Source: SFDP01 sp051653625 (GTDB lineage: Bacteria; Bacillota; Clostridia; Lachnospirales; Lachnospiraceae). From it: DNA of 9,564 nt. A program made the translations under genes and the position numbers. The number at the start of each line of letters is the position of its first letter. The first letter of the stretch is position 1. The stretch is taken from the NCBI GenBank assembly GCA_051653625.1, contig JBOFWM010000102.1, forward strand, positions 1 through 9,564, given 5' to 3'. A model generated the notes under the pieces. The model worked only from the letters and a program-made list of their open reading frames with translations, was not told the DNA's origin and ran no database searches. This document shows positions 5,854-9,564 of the stretch, piece after piece.

Positions 5854-6654
5854 TTATATATTTATTACATAAAAAAGAGAAATTACAACAGATAAACATA
5901 AATATTCTCTTTTTTTCTTTTCCTCCCAATTCGAGACATTATAGATCATGCCTACAAATAAACAGACGATTATTAAAATTTGATTCATCACTGTAATGCT
6001 TGTCCTAAACTGAAAATCATGCATTAATCTTCCATAAATCATAGGCAAAAAACAAAGATACCCTCTTGCTTTTTCTTGCCATACCACACCAATATTAAGT
6101 GGCAATAAGATAAATAGTAAATACTCTATTTGGGCACTCCCCCCAAAACTTCTTTTTAATGTAACAAATGGAATAAAACTAGCTTTTAGCCATTCTTTTA
6201 GTGGCAATACTTGAAACGATGTATACGAAAAAGATAATTTCAAAACATTGATAATAGAAAAGAATGCCAAGCAAAAAAGCAAAATGGATATACAATTCTT
6301 TGATTTACACAAATACGAATCCCAAGTTTCCAAAGTGTAGTAATACGCAACAATACATAATATTGCGTATCCAGCTATCACAAACATCGATTCATTTTGT
6401 ATTGTACAAATTGTTCCAAATAGAAATACGAAAACAAAAAGAAGTATTTGTTGTAATTTCTTTTTATAAAATCCTATTATCATAAACAGGATCCAGGCAA
6501 TACATCCGACTATAGCATATGTCCCAACTACTAGTTCCTTTGTATGTTCTAAGGAAGTAGCTGATTGCTCTCTAAAAAACAAGATATACGTAAACAACAA
6601 GGTGCAGATTACTGATACAACTGTATTTTGAATTGTTCTCTTTTCTTTTTTCAT
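5854..6654 (-). CDS. Half-size DUF2079-related membrane protein, possibly decayed
   Basis: A 266-residue, almost entirely hydrophobic protein with about eight or nine membrane helices. Residues 176-266 align by eye with residues 327-412 of the DUF2079 protein encoded next: both share IPLNIG or LPLNIG, a following LP-x-I block, and a basic EEKKK-EYL block (244-252 here). Residues 68-140 resemble the stretch around its KED motif, with NE (87-88) in the acidic position. The segment carrying DLGIFAQ, the paired histidines and NFHE is absent, as is the roughly 100-residue soluble C-terminus. It starts 5 bases after the preceding stop, with AAGGA nearby, and the frame is uninterrupted. It may be a remnant of a tandem duplication or an accessory subunit that keeps the frame for a reason. 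Catalysis seems unlikely. Confidence 0.75.
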   Translation of the reverse strand: MKKEKRTIQNTVVSVICTLLFTYILFFREQSATSLEHTKELVVGTYAIVGCIAWILFMIIGFYKKKLQQILLFVFVFLFGTICTIQNESMFVIAGYAILCIVAYYYTLETWDSYLCKSKNCISILLFCLAFFSIINVLKLSFSYTSFQVLPLKEWLKASFIPFVTLKRSFGGSAQIEYLLFILLPLNIGVVWQEKARGYLCFLPMIYGRLMHDFQFRTSITVMNQILIIVCLFVGMIYNVSNWEEKKKREYLCLSVVISLFYVINI

Positions 6655-6659
6655 GATCC

Positions 6660-7640
6660 TTATTCCTTATGTCTTTTCACCTTGCTGATATAATATCTCG
6701 GTCTTCTTTTTGTTTCTAGATAGCTTTGTCCAATGTATTCTCCTATAATTCCAATTGCAAGTAAATTAAGACCCCCAAGTGCCCAAATAGACACCAAGAT
6801 TGAAGACCAACCACTTACTGTATACCCAAAATAATATTCATAAACTGCATGAATAATCATTCCTAGACTCACTAATAAAGCGAAAACACCCATTCCTAAT
6901 ACCATACGGATTGGTCGGATGCTAAAAGAAGTAATTCCTTCTAATGCAAGTTTCATCATTTTCGCAAAAGAATATTTTGAAGTACCAAATTCTCTCGCAT
7001 ATACATTAAAATATACAAGATCCGTTTGAAATCCAAGAGAGGGAATAATTCCTCTTAAAAATAGATTCACTTCCTCGTATTCTGATAATGCCTCAAGTGC
7101 TACCTTACTCATCAATCGATAATCTGCTGCATTTGCATGTATCTCACAACCCAATGATGCAATTAATTTATAAAAACAATTTGCCGTTGTCTTCTTAAAA
7201 AAGGAATCTGTATCTCTAGTATAGCGAACTCCATATACAATTTCATTTCCTTCATAATACTTTTCTAAAAAGTCTTTGATTGCCTCAATGTCTTGTTGTA
7301 GATCACAATCTATGGTAATCGTAACATCTGCTTCATCTTTTGCAAACATTAATCCTGCTAGAATTGCATTTTGATGTCCTCTATTACTTGCTAATTGAAG
7401 TGCAATATAACGCTCATTTTCATCTGACAATTCTTCTAAAATCTTCCACGTCTGATCCCTTGATCCATCATCAACAAACACAATCCTACTTTCCTTTGAA
7501 ATGTACGATTGTGTAATCAATTCCTTTATTTTATGTTCCAATTTCTTAGCATTTTCTTTTAGTCCTTCTTCTTCATTATAGCAAGGCACTATCATATATA
7601 GAATGGTTTCTTCTTTCTTTTTCATATGTTTCTCTTTCAT
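6660..7640 (-). CDS. GtrB-type GT2, polyprenyl-phosphate glucosyltransferase
   Basis: A 326-residue GT2 with the full GtrB layout. The catalytic domain shows PCYNEEEG (19-26), VDDGSRDQT (56-64), NRGHQNAILAGL (86-97), the metal site DCDLQQD (111-117), ADYRLMSK (172-179) and RGIIPSLGFQ (196-205). Two membrane helices follow (about 246-268 and 280-302), then the family tail IGEYIGQSYLETKRRPRYY (299-317). GtrB enzymes transfer glucose from UDP-glucose to undecaprenyl phosphate on the cytoplasmic face. The gene directly upstream encodes a GtrII-family transferase, the expected user of that product. The start is uncertain: the ATG at 7640 abuts the upstream stop (TAGATG) with no clear ribosome binding site, while an in-frame ATG at 7625 has a weak AAAGAG. 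Glucose is inferred from the family and partner. No GtrA flippase gene is in the window. Confidence 0.92.
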   Translation of the reverse strand: MKEKHMKKKEETILYMIVPCYNEEEGLKENAKKLEHKIKELITQSYISKESRIVFVDDGSRDQTWKILEELSDENERYIALQLASNRGHQNAILAGLMFAKDEADVTITIDCDLQQDIEAIKDFLEKYYEGNEIVYGVRYTRDTDSFFKKTTANCFYKLIASLGCEIHANAADYRLMSKVALEALSEYEEVNLFLRGIIPSLGFQTDLVYFNVYAREFGTSKYSFAKMMKLALEGITSFSIRPIRMVLGMGVFALLVSLGMIIHAVYEYYFGYTVSGWSSILVSIWALGGLNLLAIGIIGEYIGQSYLETKRRPRYYISKVKRHKE

Positions 7641-9218
7641 CTATTTTTTCAAATAATCTGGTTCCATTTCACATAATTTCACTACCCAAATGCCATTCAC
7701 TTTTTGTATGGAGCCTTCTGCTGGGAATACTGCCATATTTTGAAATTCTTTTGTATTTATAATCTCATCTTTTGCTTCAGATGTTACATTTCCCATTTCA
7801 AATCCAATATACGTGCGAATAAAATTATCACGAACACCTGATGTAATCAGTCCATTTTCTAAAGCCACACCAGAAAGTTCACGTAAATCTTCGGAATTAA
7901 GAATAGGAATTTCTACTGGACTCGGATTATTTACATAATAGAATTCTCCAAGAATAGCAACATTTTCTCCATATTGATACCCTTCCATTCCTTCCACCCT
8001 AGTTATTATTCTGTTAAAATAAGAAGTCACTCTCTCATAAGAAATTTGCATTCTTAAATATGCTCTATTTGCAAGTATATAGTTTCCATGAGCGGAAAGC
8101 ATTGTCACAATCACAGTAATGATTGCAATGCATTGTATCATTTTCTTTCTTTTTTTCGTATTTTTCACACTAAGTTCTAACATCCCAATTGCAAGTACAT
8201 AAATGAAAACATATGCGTATAACATAAGCATAGAAAAAGGTGCATCTGGTGCCATAAAATATACAAATGCTGCCGCAAAAGGAAGTAGTGCCGCAATAAA
8301 AATAACAAGAGTTACTTTTATCTTATCCTTATAGATACCCTTTTTATAAATTAAGTACACAAATAAAAAAATACCAATGATACAGATTGCAATATTTGAA
8401 AATTGCATTGTGTCTGATACGAAGGCATAAGGTTTCCAAATAAAATATTCTAAAATTCGTTTGTAACAACGGGCAATCATCACCGGAACTTCCATAATAT
8501 TGATTTGTCCCATTTGGCTAATTCCACCATATGCTTCTTCCTTCATTGCTGGGTAATAGTAATAACAAATAGGAATATAAATCGCAACACTTAAGATTAA
8601 AGATCCTGCTGCCTTAATACCTTCTATCACAATTGTTTTTACCTCTCCTCCACGAAACAGATCAAAAAGAAGTCCCATTAAAATCAAGGTAATTGCAATG
8701 CTAATGTAACTTTGATAGATTCCCATTGAACATATAAAAATAACAGTGCTAAGTACTGCTCCCCATTTGAAACGTCGCATCACATAAACTGCAAAGCATA
8801 AAAATAATATGGTCAAAGAAGAGGTGTGTGTCATAAACATAAATGTCATATTACTAATCACACTTGGAAAAGTCACCATCATTAGTCCGATCAAGATTGC
8901 CGATGTTGTAGACTTTAATTTCAGAATAGAAAGAACAATACAAGCAGCCATTGCTATAAATACCACCGCGAGAAATCCATGAACGGCTGGCATACTTGCA
9001 CTCCCACCGATTTTATGAACATATCGCAAAAACCATCTTCCCAAAAAATCGCCGCTACCATAACTATTAATTGTATTGATTTCATCCCAGTTTGGCAATT
9101 TATTAGTCATCACATAAAAATGAGTTATCACACCAAAAATACAAGTGAAAAGAAAGCAAAGTTTATCTTGTGGTTTTATTTTTTTCTTTAAACTATCTAA
9201 TACATCAAATTCCATCAT
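7641..9218 (-). CDS. GtrII-family polytopic glucosyltransferase
   Basis: A 525-residue membrane protein with about eleven helices between residues 20 and 380 and a soluble, probably extracytoplasmic C-terminal domain (385-525). It matches the Glucos_trans_II (GtrII) family. NWDE (43-46) sits in the first outside loop as the likely GT-C catalytic acids, followed by FLGRWFL (58-64) and GIYQSY (166-171). GtrII of Shigella flexneri phages adds glucose from undecaprenyl-phosphate-glucose to O-antigen; clostridial members are thought to decorate wall or capsule glycans. The directly following GtrB gene supports this. AGAAGGG (9232-9226) precedes tandem ATGs at 9218 and 9215. The first overlaps the upstream stop by one base (TAATGATG), indicating translational coupling. 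Length and motifs indicate an intact gene. Confidence 0.88.
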   Translation of the reverse strand: MMEFDVLDSLKKKIKPQDKLCFLFTCIFGVITHFYVMTNKLPNWDEINTINSYGSGDFLGRWFLRYVHKIGGSASMPAVHGFLAVVFIAMAACIVLSILKLKSTTSAILIGLMMVTFPSVISNMTFMFMTHTSSLTILFLCFAVYVMRRFKWGAVLSTVIFICSMGIYQSYISIAITLILMGLLFDLFRGGEVKTIVIEGIKAAGSLILSVAIYIPICYYYYPAMKEEAYGGISQMGQINIMEVPVMIARCYKRILEYFIWKPYAFVSDTMQFSNIAICIIGIFLFVYLIYKKGIYKDKIKVTLVIFIAALLPFAAAFVYFMAPDAPFSMLMLYAYVFIYVLAIGMLELSVKNTKKRKKMIQCIAIITVIVTMLSAHGNYILANRAYLRMQISYERVTSYFNRIITRVEGMEGYQYGENVAILGEFYYVNNPSPVEIPILNSEDLRELSGVALENGLITSGVRDNFIRTYIGFEMGNVTSEAKDEIINTKEFQNMAVFPAEGSIQKVNGIWVVKLCEMEPDYLKK

Positions 9219-9564
9219 TATGATTCCCTTCTAAAAGAATATAGCGTAAAGTATACATTGTCTAAACTATATTTCCCATATGTCTCATAGGTTATATTTA
9301 ATTCTTCTAATCGTTTAAAGTCAATGGTATTGTCATAAAATTGAAAAAACCAAATCTGTTCATATTCTTCTTCGTAAATATCAAAATTACTATAAGAGTG
9401 TGGCGATGTTTTTGGTAAATAATATAAAATCGCATTATTTAAACTACTCACATCCCATACAATAAGATCTCCGTCTTCCATATGCTCTTCATAAAACTCT
9501 ACTGTTTGCTCCGTGAGTGTATGATATTCTTCCTGAAAAACAAGTTGGTATTGATAGATTCCAA
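9218..9564 (-). CDS. C-terminal end of a large protein, probably a GT39-like GT-C membrane glycosyltransferase (partial)
   Basis: The frame is open from the right edge of the window to a stop at 9218-9220, giving 114 visible residues. A methionine at 9481 is internal and should not be taken as the start, because the frame continues upstream with no stop and no ribosome binding site is seen there. The visible part is soluble and acidic, with EEHMEDGDLIVWD, a LYYLP segment and an aromatic WFFQFYD stretch. This resembles the C-terminal domain that follows the membrane helices in GT39/PMT-like proteins of clostridial glycan clusters, which is also what the neighbours suggest. The membrane part lies outside the window, so the family call is tentative; coding status is firm. 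Its stop overlaps the start of the GtrII gene by one base. Confidence 0.7.
   Translation of the reverse strand, partial: GIYQYQLVFQEEYHTLTEQTVEFYEEHMEDGDLIVWDVSSLNNAILYYLPKTSPHSYSNFDIYEEEYEQIWFFQFYDNTIDFKRLEELNITYETYGKYSLDNVYFTLYSFRRES

Overview
The window is a dense, AT-rich piece of a cell-surface polysaccharide (glycan) biosynthesis locus. It is very probably from a low-GC Firmicute. Strong AAGGAG-type ribosome binding sites, A/T-ending codons, tight head-to-tail genes and the protein families present point to Clostridia, with a Lachnospiraceae-like organism as the best guess. That guess comes from protein style, not from a marker gene. No tRNA, rRNA, transposase, integrase or CRISPR array was seen.

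Layout. (1) Positions 1-235: the first codons of a leftward gene (1-22), then a divergent promoter region holding an 11-bp-stem inverted repeat. (2) Positions 236-2404: two rightward glycosyltransferases, a GT4 enzyme of WcaC type and a GT2 enzyme resembling RgpB/GacC-type rhamnosyltransferases. (3) Positions 2417-9564: a leftward operon of eight genes with gaps of at most 30 bases. In transcription order these are: the C-terminal end of a large, probably GT-C (GT39-like) membrane protein; a GtrII-family polytopic glucosyltransferase; a GtrB-type polyprenyl-phosphate glycosyltransferase; a half-size relative of DUF2079 membrane proteins; a full-length DUF2079 membrane protein; a DPM1/GacI-type GT2; a small DUF2304 (GacJ-like) membrane protein; and a WcaA/WcaE-like cytoplasmic GT2. 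The two groups converge at about 2410. The best terminator for the leftward operon lies inside the 3' end of the convergent rightward gene.

How they may work together (inference). The cytoplasmic GT4 and GT2 enzymes would build a lipid-linked backbone. Two sets would decorate it outside the membrane. GtrB would charge undecaprenyl phosphate with a sugar for GtrII. The GacI-like GT2 with its DUF2304 partner would charge it for another polytopic transferase, most simply the adjacent DUF2079 protein. This is the side-chain logic known from Shigella phage Gtr operons and the streptococcal Lancefield carbohydrate. The most interesting points are the GacI/GacJ-like pair next to DUF2079, the shrunken DUF2079 paralogue, and the terminator nested in a coding sequence.
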